NCBI RefSeq assembly: GCF_900107105.1
Contig: NZ_FNOT01000006.1
Location: 124,001-188,000 of the forward strand
Length of the DNA stretch: 64,000 nt
DNA from: Geodermatophilus africanus
Lineage (GTDB): Bacteria; Actinomycetota; Actinomycetes; Mycobacteriales; Geodermatophilaceae
Direction of reading: 5' to 3'
Shown here: positions 26,884-37,756 of the stretch, piece after piece
How the letters are laid out: every line of letters starts with the position of its first letter
Position numbering within the stretch: position 1 is the first letter of the stretch
Position numbers and translations under genes: made by a program
The notes under the pieces: generated by a model
The model's input: only the letters and a program-made list of their open reading frames with translations
Database searches by the model: none
Told to the model about the DNA's origin: nothing

Positions 26884-28193
26884 TACTTCAGGAACCCTTC
26901 ATAGTTGCGCTGGTTGAGTTGCGTCTCGATCTGCTTCACCGTCTCCAACCCCACTCCGACCATGATCAGCACCGCGGTGCCACCGAACGGGAAGTTCTGG
27001 TTCTGCCCCTCCTGCGTGATGGAGAGGAACAGGTTGGGCAACACTGCCACCAGACCCAGGTAGATCGACCCCGGCAGGGTGATCCGGGACAGCACGTACT
27101 GCAGGTACTCGGCGGTGGGTCGGCCGGGGCGGATGCCCGGGATGAAGCCGCCGTAGCGCTTCATGTCCTCGGCCCGCTCCTCCGGGTTGAACGTGATCGA
27201 CACGTAGAAGTACGTGAAGAAGACGATCAGGCCGAAGTAGATCGCGATGTGCACCGGGCTGCTCTGGTCGATGACGTAGTTCTCGACGAACTGGCGCACC
27301 GGGCCGGTCTCGTCCCCCTGCAGCTGGGTGATCAGCTGCGGGAGGTAGAGCAGCGAGGAGGCGAAGATGACCGGGATGACGCCGGCCTGGTTGACCTTCA
27401 GCGGCAGGTAGGTCGACGTCCCGCCGTACATCCGGCGGCCGACCATGCGCTTGGCGTACTGCACCGGGATGCGGCGCTGGGCCTGCTCGACGTAGACGAC
27501 CGAGCCGATGACCACCAGCGCCAGCAGGCAGACCAGCGTGAACACGACGCCACCGCGGGTCTGCAGGATCGCGCCGCCCTCGGCGGGGATCCGGGCGGCG
27601 ATCGAGGTGAAGATCAGCACGGACATGCCGTTGCCGATCCCCTTCTCGGTCAGCAGCTCGCCCAGCCACATGATCACGGCGGTTCCGGCGGTGAGCGCGA
27701 CGACCAGGACGACCGTCGTCCAGATGGAGTCCGACGGGATGATGTCCTGCGAACAGCCCGGGAACAGCTGGCCGCTGCGGGCCAGGGCGATGATGCCGGT
27801 GCTCTGCAGGACCGCGAGCGCGATCGTCAGGTAGCGGGTGTACTGGGTCAGCTTGGCCTGACCCGACTGCCCTTCCTTCTTCAGCTGCTCGAAGCGCGGG
27901 ATGACCACGACGAGCAGCTGGACGATGATGCTCGCGGTGATGTACGGCATGATGCCGAGCGCGAAGACCGACAGCCGCAGCAACGCACCGCCGGAGAACA
28001 GGTTCACCAGCGAGTAGAGGTCCCGCTGGTCGGATGCCTGCGCCTGCTCCAGACAGCTGTTGATGGCCTCGACCGAGACGCCCGGTCCCGGGATGGCGGC
28101 CCCCAGGCGGTACACGGCGATGATTGCCAGGGAGAACAGCAGCTTGCGCCGGAGGTCTGGCGTCCGGAACGCCGCGGCGAACGCCTGCAGCAC
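26883..28193 (-). CDS. secY: Protein translocase subunit SecY
   Basis: Pore of the Sec translocon in the cytoplasmic membrane. The 436 residues contain about ten hydrophobic helices. The first signature around [16 protein letters not shown] (plug region) and the cytosolic loop [18 protein letters not shown] are recognisable. The start is GTG with GGGAGGGCAC just before it. It is separated from rplO by a very strong hairpin and has its own candidate -10, so secY-adk-map is probably a separate unit. Confidence 0.97.
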   Translation of the reverse strand: MLQAFAAAFRTPDLRRKLLFSLAIIAVYRLGAAIPGPGVSVEAINSCLEQAQASDQRDLYSLVNLFSGGALLRLSVFALGIMPYITASIIVQLLVVVIPRFEQLKKEGQSGQAKLTQYTRYLTIALAVLQSTGIIALARSGQLFPGCSQDIIPSDSIWTTVVLVVALTAGTAVIMWLGELLTEKGIGNGMSVLIFTSIAARIPAEGGAILQTRGGVVFTLVCLLALVVIGSVVYVEQAQRRIPVQYAKRMVGRRMYGGTSTYLPLKVNQAGVIPVIFASSLLYLPQLITQLQGDETGPVRQFVENYVIDQSSPVHIAIYFGLIVFFTYFYVSITFNPEERAEDMKRYGGFIPGIRPGRPTAEYLQYVLSRITLPGSIYLGLVAVLPNLFLSITQEGQNQNFPFGGTAVLIMVGVGLETVKQIETQLNQRNYEGFLK

Positions 28194-28218
28194 GTGCCCT
28201 CCCCTGCTCGGTCGGATG

Positions 28219-28224
28219 AGATTA
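28219..28224 (-). promoter_or_regulatory. Candidate -10 box for secY-adk-map
   Basis: TAATCT on the minus strand, between the rplO terminator and the secY GTG. The transcript would start near 28212 with a leader of about 20 bases. No good -35 is visible. Confidence 0.4.
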
Positions 28225-28260
28225 GCAACGAGCCCGGCCGCTCGACGGGAGGACCGGGCA

Positions 28261-28303
28261 GCAGATGACCCCGGGGCGCCGTGGGCGCCCCGGGGTCATC
28301 TGC
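28261..28303 (-). terminator. Very strong hairpin between rplO and secY
   Basis: A perfect 20-base stem (GCAGATGACCCCGGGGCGCC and its complement) with a GTG loop starts 2 bases after the rplO stop. There is no T-run. It is the strongest simple hairpin in the window. Confidence 0.9.
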
Positions 28304-28305
28304 CT

Positions 28306-28749
28306 TCAGATGCGGGTGGTGCTGCCCCCGGCCGCGCCGATCTTCTCGGCGGCCGACGCCGAGAAGGCGTGCGCGTGCACGTGCACCTGGACACCGCCCA
28401 GGTCGCCGGTGCCGAGGACCTTCACCGGCTGGCCGCGGCGTACGGCGCCGGCCTCGGCGAGGCTGTCGGGGTTCACCGAGCCGCCCTGGGGGAACAGGGC
28501 CGCGATCCGGTCGAGGTTGACGACCTGGAAGACGACCTTGTTCCGGTTCTTGAAGCCCGCGAGCTTGGGCAGCCGCATGTGCAGCGGCGTCTGCCCGCCC
28601 TCGAAGCGCGCGGAGGTGTTCCCGCGCGCGCCGGTGCCCTTGGTGCCGCGACCGGCGGTCTTGCCCTTGGAGCCCTCTCCGCGACCCACGCGGGTCTTGG
28701 GGGTGTGGGCGCCGGGGGCCGGACGCAGGTGGTGGACCTTCAGAGTCAT
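28306..28749 (-). CDS. rplO: Ribosomal protein L15
   Basis: Late-assembling 50S protein. [33 protein letters not shown] is the glycine-rich, basic N-terminal arm that threads into 23S rRNA, and [15 protein letters not shown] follows. At 147 residues it is normal. It is the last gene of the spc run before the terminator. Confidence 0.98.
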   Translation of the reverse strand: MTLKVHHLRPAPGAHTPKTRVGRGEGSKGKTAGRGTKGTGARGNTSARFEGGQTPLHMRLPKLAGFKNRNKVVFQVVNLDRIAALFPQGGSVNPDSLAEAGAVRRGQPVKVLGTGDLGGVQVHVHAHAFSASAAEKIGAAGGSTTRI

Positions 28750-28762
28750 GTGGTGTCCCTGC

Positions 28763-28945
28763 TCAGCTGATCTCTTCGACGGTGACCAGGTGCGGCACCG
28801 TCGCGACCATCCCGCGGATCTCGGGACGGTCCTCCTGGACGACCGAGTCGTTGATCCGCTTCAGGCCCAGCGAGCGCAGCGTCTGCCGCTGGTTGGGCTT
28901 GGTGCCGATGACCGACCGGATCTGGGTGACCTTCAGCTGCGCCAT
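28763..28945 (-). CDS. rpmD: Ribosomal protein L30
   Basis: A 60-residue 50S protein: [29 protein letters not shown] is the conserved core. The ATG comes one base after the rpsE stop, and rplO follows 13 bases later, the usual rpsE-rpmD-rplO order. Confidence 0.97.
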   Translation of the reverse strand: MAQLKVTQIRSVIGTKPNQRQTLRSLGLKRINDSVVQEDRPEIRGMVATVPHLVTVEEIS

Positions 28946-28946
28946 C

Positions 28947-29561
28947 TCAGACCCCCTGGCCCGCGCGCGCCCGCAGCATGGCGGCGGGAGCGACGTCCTC
29001 GAGCGGCAGGCCGCGGCGGGCCGCGATCTCCTCCGGACGGACGAGGTCCTTCAGCGCCTGCATGGTGGCGTGCACGATGTTGATCGGGTTGGACGACCCG
29101 AGGCTCTTGGAGAGCACGTCGTGGATGCCGGCGCACTCGAGCACGGCACGCACCGGGCCACCGGCGATGACACCGGTACCGGGGCTGGCCGGCTTGAGCA
29201 GCACCACGCCGGCCGCCGCCTCACCCTGCACGGGGTGCGGGATGGTGCTGGCGATCCGCGGCACCTTGTAGAAGTGCTTCTTGGCCTCCTCGACGCCCTT
29301 GGCGATCGCCGCGGGCACCTCCTTGGCCTTGCCGTAGCCGACGCCCACGGTGCCGTCGCCGTCGCCCACGATGACCAGGGCGGTGAAGCTGAAGCGCCGA
29401 CCGCCCTTGACGACCTTGGACACGCGGTTGATGGCCACCACGCGCTCGATGAAGTTGCTCTTCTCGGCAGGCGCGCCGCCGGGCCCCCGCCCGCCGTCAC
29501 GACGGTCGCGGCGGTCGTTGCCGCCGCCGGCGCCGCCGCCGCGTCGCTGTGGTCCTGGCAT
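28947..29561 (-). CDS. rpsE: Ribosomal protein S5
   Basis: 30S protein important for decoding accuracy. After a Gly/Arg-rich N-terminal extension (about 35 residues) comes the S5 domain: [32 protein letters not shown] segment, [15 protein letters not shown] and [16 protein letters not shown]. 204 residues; ATG at 29561 chosen over a much longer open frame that overlaps rplR. Confidence 0.97.
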   Translation of the reverse strand: MPGPQRRGGGAGGGNDRRDRRDGGRGPGGAPAEKSNFIERVVAINRVSKVVKGGRRFSFTALVIVGDGDGTVGVGYGKAKEVPAAIAKGVEEAKKHFYKVPRIASTIPHPVQGEAAAGVVLLKPASPGTGVIAGGPVRAVLECAGIHDVLSKSLGSSNPINIVHATMQALKDLVRPEEIAARRGLPLEDVAPAAMLRARAGQGV

Positions 29562-29634
29562 CAGACGTCCCTCTCGATCTGCTCTGTCTTCTCGTGGAGC
29601 TCGCTCAAGCCGGTGGGCCTGCGGTCCCTTGCCA

Positions 29635-30045
29635 TCAGAAGTCCAGCCCACCCTCGCGGGCGCCGTCGGCCAGCGCCGCGATGCGGCCCTGGTACCGGTT
29701 GCCGCCCCGGTCGAAGACGACCGCGGTGATGCCGGCGGCCTGGGCGCGCTCGGCCACCAGGGCGCCGACCCGGCGGGCCAGCGTGGACTTGTCGCCCTCG
29801 GCGCTGCGCAGGCTGGCGTCCAGCGTCGAGGCACTGACCAGGGTGCGGCCGACGGTGTCGTCGACGACCTGGACGTGGATGTGCCGCGAGCTGCGCTTGA
29901 CCACCAGGCGCGGCCGCTCCGGGGTCCCCGCCACGCGCTTGCGCAGACGGGTGTGCCGGCGCAGGCGGGAGACCCGCCGCGCGGTGCTGACGTCGGTGCC
30001 CACGGGCTTGTGCACCCGAGCACCGCTCTTCTCGGTCTGTGCCAT
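29635..30045 (-). CDS. rplR: Ribosomal protein L18
   Basis: Binds 5S rRNA in the central protuberance. [35 protein letters not shown] and the end [23 protein letters not shown] are diagnostic. ATG at 30045 shares one base with the rplF stop; a GTG one codon earlier is possible. Confidence 0.97.
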   Translation of the reverse strand: MAQTEKSGARVHKPVGTDVSTARRVSRLRRHTRLRKRVAGTPERPRLVVKRSSRHIHVQVVDDTVGRTLVSASTLDASLRSAEGDKSTLARRVGALVAERAQAAGITAVVFDRGGNRYQGRIAALADGAREGGLDF

Positions 30046-30584
30046 CACTTACCCGTCTTCCCGACCTTGCGCTTGACGACCTCGCCCTGGTACCGCACGC
30101 CCTTGCCCTTGTAGGGGTCCGGACGGCGCAGCCCACGGATGTTGGCCGCGACCTGGCCCACCAGCTGCTTGTCGATCCCGGTCACCCGCAGGCGGGTCGG
30201 GGACTCGACCGTGAAGGTGATGCCCTCGGGGGCCCTCACCGGCACCGGGTGGCTGTAGCCCAGGGCGAACTCGAGGTCCGACCCGCGGGCCTGCACGCGG
30301 TACCCGACGCCGACGATCTCGAGGGTCTTGGTGTAGCCCTCGGTGACGCCGGTGATCATGTTGGCGATGAGCGTGCGCGACAGCCCGTGCAGGGCCCGGC
30401 TCTCACGCTCGTCGTCGGGGCGCTGCACCTGCAGCACGCCGTCCTCGCCGCGCTCGACGATGATCGGCGAGGCGACGGTGTGGCTCAGCGTGCCCTTGGG
30501 GCCCTGGACGCTCAGCGTCTGGCCGTCGATGGTGACGTCCACGCCACCGGGCACGGGAATCGGCAGTCGTCCGATCCGCGACAT
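30045..30584 (-). CDS. rplF: Ribosomal protein L6
   Basis: 50S protein near the GTPase-associated centre. [20 protein letters not shown] opens the protein and [27 protein letters not shown] closes it. 179 residues, normal. Confidence 0.98.
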   Translation of the reverse strand: MSRIGRLPIPVPGGVDVTIDGQTLSVQGPKGTLSHTVASPIIVERGEDGVLQVQRPDDERESRALHGLSRTLIANMITGVTEGYTKTLEIVGVGYRVQARGSDLEFALGYSHPVPVRAPEGITFTVESPTRLRVTGIDKQLVGQVAANIRGLRRPDPYKGKGVRYQGEVVKRKVGKTGK

Positions 30585-30596
30585 GTCACTCGCTCC

Positions 30597-31007
30597 TCAC
30601 CAGACGTAGGCGAGGACTTCCCCACCCACGCCCTTCTTGTTCGCCTGGCGGTCGGTCAGCAGCCCGGTCGAGGTGGAGATGATGGCCACCCCGAGGCCGC
30701 CGAGCACCTTCGGCAGCGCGGTGGACTTGGCGTACACCCGCAGACCGGGCTTGGAGACGCGCCGGACGCCGGCGATGCTCCGCTCACGGTTGGGGCCGTA
30801 CTTGAGGTCCACCACCAGCTCCTTGCGGGTGGCGCCGTCCCGCTCGACCTCGTTGACGGCCCAGCCGGCGATGTAGCCCTCCTGCTGGAGGATCTCGGCG
30901 ATGTGCGTCTTCAGCTTGGACGACGGCATGGTCGTGGAGTCGTGGTACGCCTGGTTGGCGTTCCGGATCCGCGTCAGCATGTCCGCGATCGGGTCGGTCA
31001 TCGTCAT
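30597..31007 (-). CDS. rpsH: Ribosomal protein S8
   Basis: Central-domain 30S protein, and in E. coli the autogenous regulator of the spc operon. [23 protein letters not shown] and [26 protein letters not shown] are diagnostic; 136 residues. It is separated from rpsZ by a gene-end hairpin element, so the spc run may be attenuated here. Confidence 0.98.
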   Translation of the reverse strand: MTMTDPIADMLTRIRNANQAYHDSTTMPSSKLKTHIAEILQQEGYIAGWAVNEVERDGATRKELVVDLKYGPNRERSIAGVRRVSKPGLRVYAKSTALPKVLGGLGVAIISTSTGLLTDRQANKKGVGGEVLAYVW

Positions 31008-31102
31008 GTCGGGTGTTGCCTCTCTCGCCGCGGTTCCTCGTGCGCCGGGTCGCGGGGACTTGGCGCCGGGCCTCTCGGCGATCAGTGGTGAGGGGATGGA
31101 AC

Positions 31103-31158
31103 GGCCCTGCTGCAGGGTCCCGAGCCGAGCTCGCGAGGCGTGGGGGGCAGCGGGGACC
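31103..31158 (-). repeat. Gene-end hairpin element after rpsZ
   Basis: Left arm GGCCCTGCTGC (31103-31113), right arm GCAGCGGGGACC (31147-31158), ending 5 bases from the rpsZ stop inside the spc cluster. Confidence 0.75.
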
Positions 31159-31163
31159 TTCTC

Positions 31164-31349
31164 TTACCAGGAACTCTTGCTGACGCCCGGCAGCTCGCCG
31201 GCGTGCGCCATCTCCCGCAGGCAGATCCGGCACAGGCCGAACTTGCGGAAGACCGAGTGCGGGCGACCGCACCGCTGGCACCGGGTGTAGCCGCGGACCG
31301 CGAACTTGGGCTTGCGGGCCGCCTTGTTGATCAGCGCCTTCTTGGCCAT
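31164..31349 (-). CDS. rpsZ: Ribosomal protein S14, zinc-binding type (type Z)
   Basis: A 61-residue short S14 with both zinc pairs: CQRCGRPHS and CRICLREMA. This is the C+ form normal in the spc cluster of actinobacteria. The long zinc-free paralogue, if present, is elsewhere. Confidence 0.97.
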   Translation of the reverse strand: MAKKALINKAARKPKFAVRGYTRCQRCGRPHSVFRKFGLCRICLREMAHAGELPGVSKSSW

Positions 31350-31370
31350 GTGGGTGTCTCCTCCCCCGGC

Positions 31371-31955
31371 TCAGCGGGTGGTGGTGACGACGGGCTGGCC
31401 GGCGAACGGGAAGCCCAGCAGGCGGAGGAGCTCGCGACCCTCCTCGTCGTTCGTGGCGGTGGTGACCAGCGTGATGTCCATGCCGCGCGGACGGTCGATC
31501 TTGTCCACGTCGATCTCGCGGAACATCGACTGCTCGGTCAGGCCGAACGTGTAGTTGCCGTGACCGTCGAACTGCTTGGCGTTGAGACCGCGGAAGTCAC
31601 GGATGCGAGGCAGGGCCAGCGACAGCAGCCGGTCCAGGAACTCCCACATGCGGTCGCCGCGGAGGGTGACCTTCGCGCCGATCGGCATGCCCTCGCGCAG
31701 CTTGAACTGGGCGATGGACTTGCGGGCCCGCACGACGGCCGGCTTCTGGCCGGTGATGGCGGTCAGGTCGCGGACCGCGCCGTCCATCAGCTTGGCGTCG
31801 CGGGTGGCCTCGCCGACGCCCATGTTGACGACGATCTTGGTCAGCCGCGGGATCTGCATGACGTTCTCGTAGCCGAACTCGCCCTGCAGGGCCGGGACGA
31901 TCTCGTCGCGGTAGCGGGCGAGCATGCGGGGCAGCTCACGGGTGGGTGCACTCAT
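31371..31955 (-). CDS. rplE: Ribosomal protein L5
   Basis: Central-protuberance protein that bridges to S13. [22 protein letters not shown] near the start and [29 protein letters not shown] near the end identify it. 194 residues. It follows rplX by 4 bases. Confidence 0.98.
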   Translation of the reverse strand: MSAPTRELPRMLARYRDEIVPALQGEFGYENVMQIPRLTKIVVNMGVGEATRDAKLMDGAVRDLTAITGQKPAVVRARKSIAQFKLREGMPIGAKVTLRGDRMWEFLDRLLSLALPRIRDFRGLNAKQFDGHGNYTFGLTEQSMFREIDVDKIDRPRGMDITLVTTATNDEEGRELLRLLGFPFAGQPVVTTTR

Positions 31956-31959
31956 GGCG

Positions 31960-32313
31960 TCAGAGGTCCTTACCGGTGCGCCGCGAGACCCGGATGCTGC
32001 GGCCTTCCTCGTCCTTGCGGTAGCCGACCCGGGTCGGCTTGTCCTCGGAGTCGATCACCATCACGTTGCTCACGTGGATGGGAGCCTCCTGCGTGACGAT
32101 CCCGCCCGACTGGGCACCACGCTGGTTCGAGCTGATCCGGGTGTGCTTCTTGACCCGGCCCACGCCCTCGACGAGGACCTTCTGCAGCTTCGGGTAGGCG
32201 GCGATCACCCGGCCCTTGGCGCCCTTGTCCTTGCCGGACAGCACCACGACGGTGTCGCCCTTCTTCACCTTCATCGACGGCGCCTTGGCCGTCGTGTCCT
32301 TCTTGGCAGCCAT
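31960..32313 (-). CDS. rplX: Ribosomal protein L24
   Basis: Assembly initiator of the 50S subunit. It has the KOW motif [22 protein letters not shown] chose the ATG at 32313, with GGAGG 10 bases upstream. A GTG at 32319 overlaps the rplN stop and would add two residues. 117 residues. Confidence 0.96.
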   Translation of the reverse strand: MAAKKDTTAKAPSMKVKKGDTVVVLSGKDKGAKGRVIAAYPKLQKVLVEGVGRVKKHTRISSNQRGAQSGGIVTQEAPIHVSNVMVIDSEDKPTRVGYRKDEEGRSIRVSRRTGKDL

Positions 32314-32315
32314 GG

Positions 32316-32684
32316 TCACAGCACCTCCGGAGCGAGCGAGATGATCCGCATGAAGCGCTTGTCGCGGAGCTCACGGCCGACCGGGCCGAAGATGCGCGTA
32401 CCGCGCGGGTCGCCGCTGTCGCGGATGATGACGGCGGCGTTCTCGTCGAAGCGGATGTAGGAGCCGTCCGGACGACGGCGCTCCTTCACCGTGCGGACGA
32501 CGACGGCCTTGACGACGTCGCCGCGCTTGACCCCCGCACCGGGCAGCGCGTCCTTGACGGTGGCGACGATGACGTCGCCGATGCCCGCGTAGCGTCGCCC
32601 GGAACCGCCGAGCACCCGGATGCAGAGGATCTCCTTCGCACCGGTGTTGTCGGCGACCCGCAGTCGCGACTCCTGCTGGATCAC
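32316..32684 (-). CDS. rplN: Ribosomal protein L14
   Basis: 50S protein at the subunit interface. [26 protein letters not shown] and the C-terminal [25 protein letters not shown] are the family hallmarks. 122 residues, GTG start. It is the first gene after a 221-base gap with a strong hairpin, so it probably begins a separate unit. Confidence 0.98.
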   Translation of the reverse strand: MIQQESRLRVADNTGAKEILCIRVLGGSGRRYAGIGDVIVATVKDALPGAGVKRGDVVKAVVVRTVKERRRPDGSYIRFDENAAVIIRDSGDPRGTRIFGPVGRELRDKRFMRIISLAPEVL

Positions 32685-32753
32685 GTCCTACTCCCTGATC
32701 TCAGTTGTGACAGCCGGGCCGGAACGGTGAACCGGCTGTCCGGCACCCACGTG

Positions 32754-32789
32754 CGGACGCACCGGCAGCGTTCGCCGCCGGTGCGTCCG
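32754..32789 (-). terminator. Hairpin between rpsQ and rplN
   Basis: A 13-base perfect stem (CGGACGCACCGGC and complement) with a 10-base loop lies 117 bases past the rpsQ stop. It marks the boundary between the S10-type and spc-type runs. Confidence 0.75.
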
Positions 32790-32905
32790 AGCACGGGTAC
32801 CGGGATGGGCGCACCCGCGAGGGCGCGCCAGTCGTCCAGGGTACTCGCTCCTGGACCTGCCCCGGAGGGCGCCTCCGACGGGGGCCGGTGGGCCCCCACG
32901 AGGAC

Positions 32906-33220
32906 CTACTTGGCCTTCTCGACGACCTCGACCAGCCGCCACCGCTTGGTGGCCGACGTCGGCCGGGTCTCCATGATCTGCACCCGGTCACCGATGCCGG
33001 CGACCTGCTGCTCGTCGTGCGCCTTCAGCTTGCTGGTGCGACGGATGACCTTGCCGTAGAGGCCGTGCTTCACGCGGTCCTCGACCTCGACGACGATGGT
33101 CTTGTTCATCTTGTCGCTGACCACGAGGCCCTCGCGGACCTTGCGGTAGCCACGGCCGGCCAGGCCGGGGCCCGACGCGGCGGCAGCGTTCGGCGTCTCC
33201 GCCGACTGGGGCTCACTCAT
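32906..33220 (-). CDS. rpsQ: Ribosomal protein S17
   Basis: OB-fold 30S protein. After about 25 residues of N-terminal extension come [37 protein letters not shown] and the C-terminal [19 protein letters not shown]. 104 residues. ATGA overlap with rpmC. Last gene of the S10 run. Confidence 0.97.
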   Translation of the reverse strand: MSEPQSAETPNAAAASGPGLAGRGYRKVREGLVVSDKMNKTIVVEVEDRVKHGLYGKVIRRTSKLKAHDEQQVAGIGDRVQIMETRPTSATKRWRLVEVVEKAK

Positions 33221-33450
33221 GCCACACCCTCGTTCGGGGCGACCGAGAGGCCCAGCTCGCGCTCGCGCATGATCGTGTAGATCCGCGCGATGTCGCGGCG
33301 GACGGTCTGCAGCCGCCGGTTGTTGTCCAGCTGGCCGGTGGCCACCTGGAACCGCAGGTTGAACAGTTCTTCCTTGGACTCGCGCAGCCGCGTGGCGAGC
33401 TCGTCGGCGGAGAGCTCACGCAGCTCGGGAGCGGTCAGACCGGCGGCCAT
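33217..33450 (-). CDS. rpmC: Ribosomal protein L29
   Basis: Helical hairpin protein at the tunnel exit. [39 protein letters not shown] is diagnostic. I chose the ATG at 33450 (shares one base with the rplP stop); a GTG one codon earlier is an alternative. 77 residues. Confidence 0.96.
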   Translation of the reverse strand: MAAGLTAPELRELSADELATRLRESKEELFNLRFQVATGQLDNNRRLQTVRRDIARIYTIMRERELGLSVAPNEGVA

Positions 33451-33866
33451 CACACCTCTCCTTCACGAGTGATGAAGCGGCACTTCATCGGCAGCTTGTG
33501 GATCGCGCGGCGCATCGCCTCGCGGGCCACGGGCTCGGCCACGCCCGACAGCTCGAACATGATCCGGCCCGGCTTGACGTTGGCCACCCACCACTCGGGC
33601 GAGCCCTTGCCGGAGCCCATGCGGGTCTCGGCAGGCTTCTTGGTGAGCGGGCGGTCCGGGTAGATGGAGATCCAGACCTTGCCGCCACGACGGATGTGGC
33701 GGGTCATGGCGATACGAGCGGACTCGATCTGCCGGTTGGTCACGTACGCCGGCTCGAGCGCCTGGATGGCGTAGTCACCGAAGTTGATCTCGGTGCCGCC
33801 CTTGGCACGACCCGAACGGCTCGGGTGGTGCTGCTTGCGGTGCTTGACGCGCCGTGGGATCAGCAC
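33450..33866 (-). CDS. rplP: Ribosomal protein L16
   Basis: 50S protein near the A and P sites. [23 protein letters not shown] and [27 protein letters not shown] are diagnostic. The GTG at 33866 gives the family's 138 residues. It follows rpsC by 4 bases. Confidence 0.98.
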   Translation of the reverse strand: MLIPRRVKHRKQHHPSRSGRAKGGTEINFGDYAIQALEPAYVTNRQIESARIAMTRHIRRGGKVWISIYPDRPLTKKPAETRMGSGKGSPEWWVANVKPGRIMFELSGVAEPVAREAMRRAIHKLPMKCRFITREGEV

Positions 33867-33870
33867 GGTG

Positions 33871-34800
33871 TCAGACCCCCTGCTCAGTCGACGTGGTGGT
33901 GTTCTGCGCGGCCGTGTTCTCGGCCGCGGCGGTGGCCTCCGCGCCCGCACTCTCGGCGACGGTCTGCTCGGCCGCGACCTCGCCCGAGGTCGCGGCCACC
34001 GAGCTCTCCGTGGTGTCGACGGCCGGGCCGGTCGAGGACGCGGCGGCGCGGCCGGCCTCGGTGCCGCCGGCGGTGGTGCCGGACGAGCCGGAGCGGCGCT
34101 GCGGCCGCTGAGCCCGCTCGCGGCGCTGCTGACGCGCGGCGAGGGCCTCGAGGGCCTCCCGCTCGGCACGCGAGCCGCTGACGTCGCCCTTGTAGATCCA
34201 GACCTTCACGCCGATGCGGCCGAAGGTGGTCCGGGCCTCGTAGATGCCGTAGTCGATGTTCGCCCGGAGGGTGTGCAGCGGCACCCGGCCCTCGCGGTAG
34301 AACTCCGACCGGCTCATCTCGGTGCCGCCCAGGCGACCGGAGCACTGCACCCGGATGCCCTTGACCTGCGGGCTGCGCTGGGCCGACTGCATGGCCTTGC
34401 GCATGGCGCGGCGGAAGCTGACCCGGCTGGAGAGCTGCTCGGCGACGCCCTGGGCGACCAGCTGCGCGTCGGCCTCGGGGTTCTTCACCTCGAGGATGTT
34501 CAGCTGCACCTGCTTGCCGGTGAGCTTCTCCAGCTCCCCGCGGATGCGGTCGGCCTCCGCGCCGCGGCGGCCGATGACGATGCCCGGCCGGGCGGTGTGG
34601 ATGTCGACGCGGACCCGGTCACGGGTGCGCTCGATCTCCACCTTGGAGATGCCGGCCCGCTCCATGCCCTTGGACATGAGCTTGCGGATCGCGACGTCTT
34701 CCTTGACGTAGTCCTTGTAGAGCTTGTCGGCGTACCACCGGGACTTGTAGTCGGTGGTGATGCCCAGCCGGAACCCGTGCGGGTTGACCTTCTGCCCCAC
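33871..34800 (-). CDS. rpsC: Ribosomal protein S3 with long acidic C-terminal tail
   Basis: 30S head protein at the mRNA entry site. Residues 1 to about 215 are ordinary S3 ([25 protein letters not shown] domain with [13 protein letters not shown], then [26 protein letters not shown]). The tail of about 90 residues is Arg/Gln then Thr/Ala/Glu-rich and low in complexity. At 309 residues it is longer than most S3. GTG start sharing one base with the rplV stop. Confidence 0.97.
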   Translation of the reverse strand: MGQKVNPHGFRLGITTDYKSRWYADKLYKDYVKEDVAIRKLMSKGMERAGISKVEIERTRDRVRVDIHTARPGIVIGRRGAEADRIRGELEKLTGKQVQLNILEVKNPEADAQLVAQGVAEQLSSRVSFRRAMRKAMQSAQRSPQVKGIRVQCSGRLGGTEMSRSEFYREGRVPLHTLRANIDYGIYEARTTFGRIGVKVWIYKGDVSGSRAEREALEALAARQQRRERAQRPQRRSGSSGTTAGGTEAGRAAASSTGPAVDTTESSVAATSGEVAAEQTVAESAGAEATAAAENTAAQNTTTSTEQGV

Positions 34801-35276
34801 TAGCGGGTCCCTCCCCTCGTGTTGCTCTTCTGCTGCCCTGTCTGCTGCGTCGCCGGGCCGGACTGCCCGGTGCGGCGGCGGGCCGTGCGCGACTTGCCGG
34901 CGAGCTCGGTGCTGGAGGAGACCTCCGCGACCTCGACGGTGATGTGGCAGGTCCGCTTGTTGATGCGGTAGGCGCGGCCCTGGGCGCGCGGACGGATCCG
35001 CTTGAGCGTCGGGCCCTCGTCGACGTACGCCGCGCTGACGACCAGCGCCGCGGGGTCGAGCCGCAGGTTGTGCTCGGCGTTGGCGACCGCGCTGGCGACC
35101 ACCTTGAGGACCGGCTCGCTGGCGGCCTGCGGCGCGTAGCGCAGCAGTGCCAGGGCCTCGTCGGTCGGCAGGTAGCGGACGAGGTCCACCACCCGGCGTG
35201 CCTTCATGGGCGTGACGCGGACGAACCGGGCGGTGGCCCGGGCGGTCGGCGTCTCCTCTCCCAGCTGGGAAGTCAT
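34800..35276 (-). CDS. rplV: Ribosomal protein L22
   Basis: 50S protein with a loop lining the exit tunnel. [35 protein letters not shown] and [24 protein letters not shown] identify it. The last 40 residues (Thr/Gln/Gly/Arg-rich) are a low-complexity extension. 158 residues. Confidence 0.97.
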   Translation of the reverse strand: MTSQLGEETPTARATARFVRVTPMKARRVVDLVRYLPTDEALALLRYAPQAASEPVLKVVASAVANAEHNLRLDPAALVVSAAYVDEGPTLKRIRPRAQGRAYRINKRTCHITVEVAEVSSSTELAGKSRTARRRTGQSGPATQQTGQQKSNTRGGTR

Positions 35277-35296
35277 CGGTATCTCTCTCTACCTGG

Positions 35297-35578
35297 TCAG
35301 CCGCGCCGGGACCGGCGGTCGTCCTTCACGTGCCCACGGAAGGTGCGGGTGGGCGCGAACTCGCCGAGCTTGTGCCCGACCATCGCCTCGGTCACGAAGA
35401 CCGGCACGTGTTTGCGGCCGTCGTGGACGGCGATCGTGTGGCCAAGCATGTCCGGGATGATCGTCGAACGGCGCGACCATGTCCGGATCACATTCTTGGT
35501 GCCCTTGTCGTTCTGCGCGTCCACCTTCTTGAGCAGGTGGTCGTCGACGAACGGGCCCTTCTTCAGGCTGCGTGGCAT
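35297..35578 (-). CDS. rpsS: Ribosomal protein S19
   Basis: 30S head protein. [19 protein letters not shown] and [47 protein letters not shown] are conserved almost residue for residue. 93 residues. Confidence 0.98.
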   Translation of the reverse strand: MPRSLKKGPFVDDHLLKKVDAQNDKGTKNVIRTWSRRSTIIPDMLGHTIAVHDGRKHVPVFVTEAMVGHKLGEFAPTRTFRGHVKDDRRSRRG

Positions 35579-35601
35579 GTCTGTCGGACTCCTCTACCCG
35601 C

Positions 35602-36435
35602 TCAGCGCTTCTTGTTGGTGCGCCGGCGGCGCACGATCAGGGCGTCACTGGCCTTGCGCTTGCGCGTGCGGCCCTCCGGCTTGCCCTTCGGGTTCACCGG
35701 GTGGCGACCACCGGAGGTCTTGCCCTCACCACCACCGTGCGGGTGGTCCACCGGGTTCATGGCGACACCGCGGACGGTCGGGCGCTTGCCCTTCCACCGC
35801 ATGCGGCCGGCCTTGCCCCAGTTGATGTTCGACTGCTCGGCGTTGCCCACCTCGCCGACGGTCGCGCGGCAGCGGACGTCGACGTTGCGGATCTCGCCCG
35901 ACGGCATGCGCAGCTGCGCCAGCCGGCCCTCGCGGGCGACCAGCTGGACGCTGGTGCCGGCCGAGCGGGCGATCTTGGCGCCGCCGCCGGGCCGCAGCTC
36001 GATGGCGTGGACCACCGTGCCGACGGGGATGTTGCGCAGCGGCAGGTTGTTGCCCGGCTTGATGTCGGCCGCGGGGCCGCACTCCACCGTGTCGCCCTGC
36101 TTGAGACGGGCCGGCGCGATGATGTAGCGCTTCTCCCCGTCGGCAAAGTGCAGCAGCGCGATGCGCGAAGTGCGGTTCGGGTCGTACTCGATGTGCGCGA
36201 CCTTGGCCGGCACGCCGTCCTTGTCGGCCCGGCGGAAGTCGATCACCCGGTAGGCGCGCTTGTGCCCGCCGCCCTGGTGCCGCGCCGTGACCTTCCCGTG
36301 GACGTTGCGCCCGCCGCGACCGTGCAGCGGCCGGACCAGCGACTTCTCGGGATGGTCGCGGGTGACCTCGGCGAAGTCGGCGACGCTCGAGCCGCGGCGG
36401 CCCGGCGTCGTCGGCTTGTACTTGCGGATAGCCAT
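35602..36435 (-). CDS. rplB: Ribosomal protein L2
   Basis: Large 50S protein at the peptidyl-transferase base. It starts [18 protein letters not shown] and carries [13 protein letters not shown] loops, the [25 protein letters not shown] segment with the conserved catalytic-site histidine, and a basic tail. 277 residues. Confidence 0.98.
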   Translation of the reverse strand: MAIRKYKPTTPGRRGSSVADFAEVTRDHPEKSLVRPLHGRGGRNVHGKVTARHQGGGHKRAYRVIDFRRADKDGVPAKVAHIEYDPNRTSRIALLHFADGEKRYIIAPARLKQGDTVECGPAADIKPGNNLPLRNIPVGTVVHAIELRPGGGAKIARSAGTSVQLVAREGRLAQLRMPSGEIRNVDVRCRATVGEVGNAEQSNINWGKAGRMRWKGKRPTVRGVAMNPVDHPHGGGEGKTSGGRHPVNPKGKPEGRTRKRKASDALIVRRRRTNKKR

Positions 36436-36479
36436 TGCTGACTCAGTTCCTCTGTCTCTGGTCCGATCGGTCGCGGCGC

Positions 36480-36782
36480 TCAGGCGCCGGGACCACCGAA
36501 GATCTCGATGCGGTCGCCGGGTGCCAGCGAGACGATGGCGCGCTTGGTGTCCTTGCGCTTGCCGAGCTTGTTGCCCCGGCTGCGCTTCCGCTTGCCCTGG
36601 CGGTTGACCGTGTTCACGCCGAGGACCTTGACGTTGAAGATCTGCTCGACCGCGATCTTGATCTGCGTCTTGTTGGCCTCGGGCAGGACGACGAACGTGT
36701 ACTGGTTCTCGTCGAGCAGGCCGTAGCTCTTCTCCGAGATGACCGGGGACAGCAGGACGTCCCGGGGGTCGCGGACGCTCAC
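36480..36782 (-). CDS. rplW: Ribosomal protein L23
   Basis: Tunnel-exit protein that docks trigger factor and [31 protein letters not shown] and the [14 protein letters not shown] loop are diagnostic. 100 residues; GTG start overlaps the rplD stop (GTGA). Confidence 0.98.
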   Translation of the reverse strand: MSVRDPRDVLLSPVISEKSYGLLDENQYTFVVLPEANKTQIKIAVEQIFNVKVLGVNTVNRQGKRKRSRGNKLGKRKDTKRAIVSLAPGDRIEIFGGPGA

Positions 36783-37756
36783 TTGGTCTCCTCGGGGGTC
36801 GCGTCGGTGGTGCCGTCCTCGGTGGGCGGCGTGGCGTCGACACCGGCGTTGGCGGCCTCGGCCTGCGCGACCGGAGCTGCGGCGGCCTCGGCGGCAGTGG
36901 CCGGGGCGGCCTCCTGCGGCGTGGTGGCCGTGGGCGCGGCCGTCCTCGCGGCGGACGTCGTCTCCGGGGCCGGCTCGGCCGGGCTCTCGCCCAGGTCGAG
37001 GTCGGTGGTGCCCTCGACCGGCTGGATCGACGGGATGGCGCCCGGCACGTCCGGCGTCGTCAGGTCGGGCTTGGCGACCTGACGGCCCCGGGCCGAACCG
37101 GCGACGAACTCGGCGAGCGCGGCCTCGGTGAAGACGACCTCGTCGGCGACCAGCACGTCGTAGGTGTTGAGCTGGCCGGCCTCGAGCAGGTGCACCTGCG
37201 GCACGTTGCGCAGGCTCACCCAGTTGAGCGTGTCGTCCCGGTCGAGGACCACGAGCACCCGCTTGGCCTGGGTGATCGACTGGAGGGTCGCCAGCGCCGC
37301 CTTGGTCCTGGGGGCGTCGCCGTCGACGAAGGTGCTCACCACGTGCACGCGGTCCTCGCGGGCCCGGTCGGAGAGGGCGCCGCGCAGCGCGGCGGCCTTC
37401 ATCTTCTTCGGGGTCTTCTGCGAGTAGTCGCGCGGCTGGGGGCCGTGGACGGTGCCACCGCCCTCGAACTGCGGCGCGCGGGTCGAGCCCTGCCGGGCGC
37501 GGCCGGTGCCCTTCTGGCGGTAGGGCTTGGCGCCACCACCGCTGACCTGACCACGGGTCTTCGTCGCGTGCGTGCCCTGGCGCGCGGCGGCCAGCTGGGC
37601 CACCACGACCTGGTGCATGAGCGAGACGTTGGCCGACGCGTCGAAGATCTCACCGGGCAGCGTGACGCTGCCGAAGGTCTCTCCCGCCGGGGTCCGGACG
37701 TCGACCTGCCGGTCGCTCCGAGTCTCGGTCGCCCCGCCGTTGATGGACGTGGTCAC
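36779..37756 (-). CDS. rplD: Ribosomal protein L4 with long C-terminal tail
   Basis: 50S protein whose loop reaches the tunnel. The normal domain covers residues 1 to about 220 ([37 protein letters not shown]). It is followed by about 100 residues rich in Ala, Pro, Thr and Glu. Most L4 proteins are 200-225 residues; this one is 325. The GTG start overlaps the rplC stop. In E. coli L4 regulates the S10 operon; whether this holds here is unknown. Confidence 0.97.
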   Translation of the reverse strand: MTTSINGGATETRSDRQVDVRTPAGETFGSVTLPGEIFDASANVSLMHQVVVAQLAAARQGTHATKTRGQVSGGGAKPYRQKGTGRARQGSTRAPQFEGGGTVHGPQPRDYSQKTPKKMKAAALRGALSDRAREDRVHVVSTFVDGDAPRTKAALATLQSITQAKRVLVVLDRDDTLNWVSLRNVPQVHLLEAGQLNTYDVLVADEVVFTEAALAEFVAGSARGRQVAKPDLTTPDVPGAIPSIQPVEGTTDLDLGESPAEPAPETTSAARTAAPTATTPQEAAPATAAEAAAAPVAQAEAANAGVDATPPTEDGTTDATPEETK

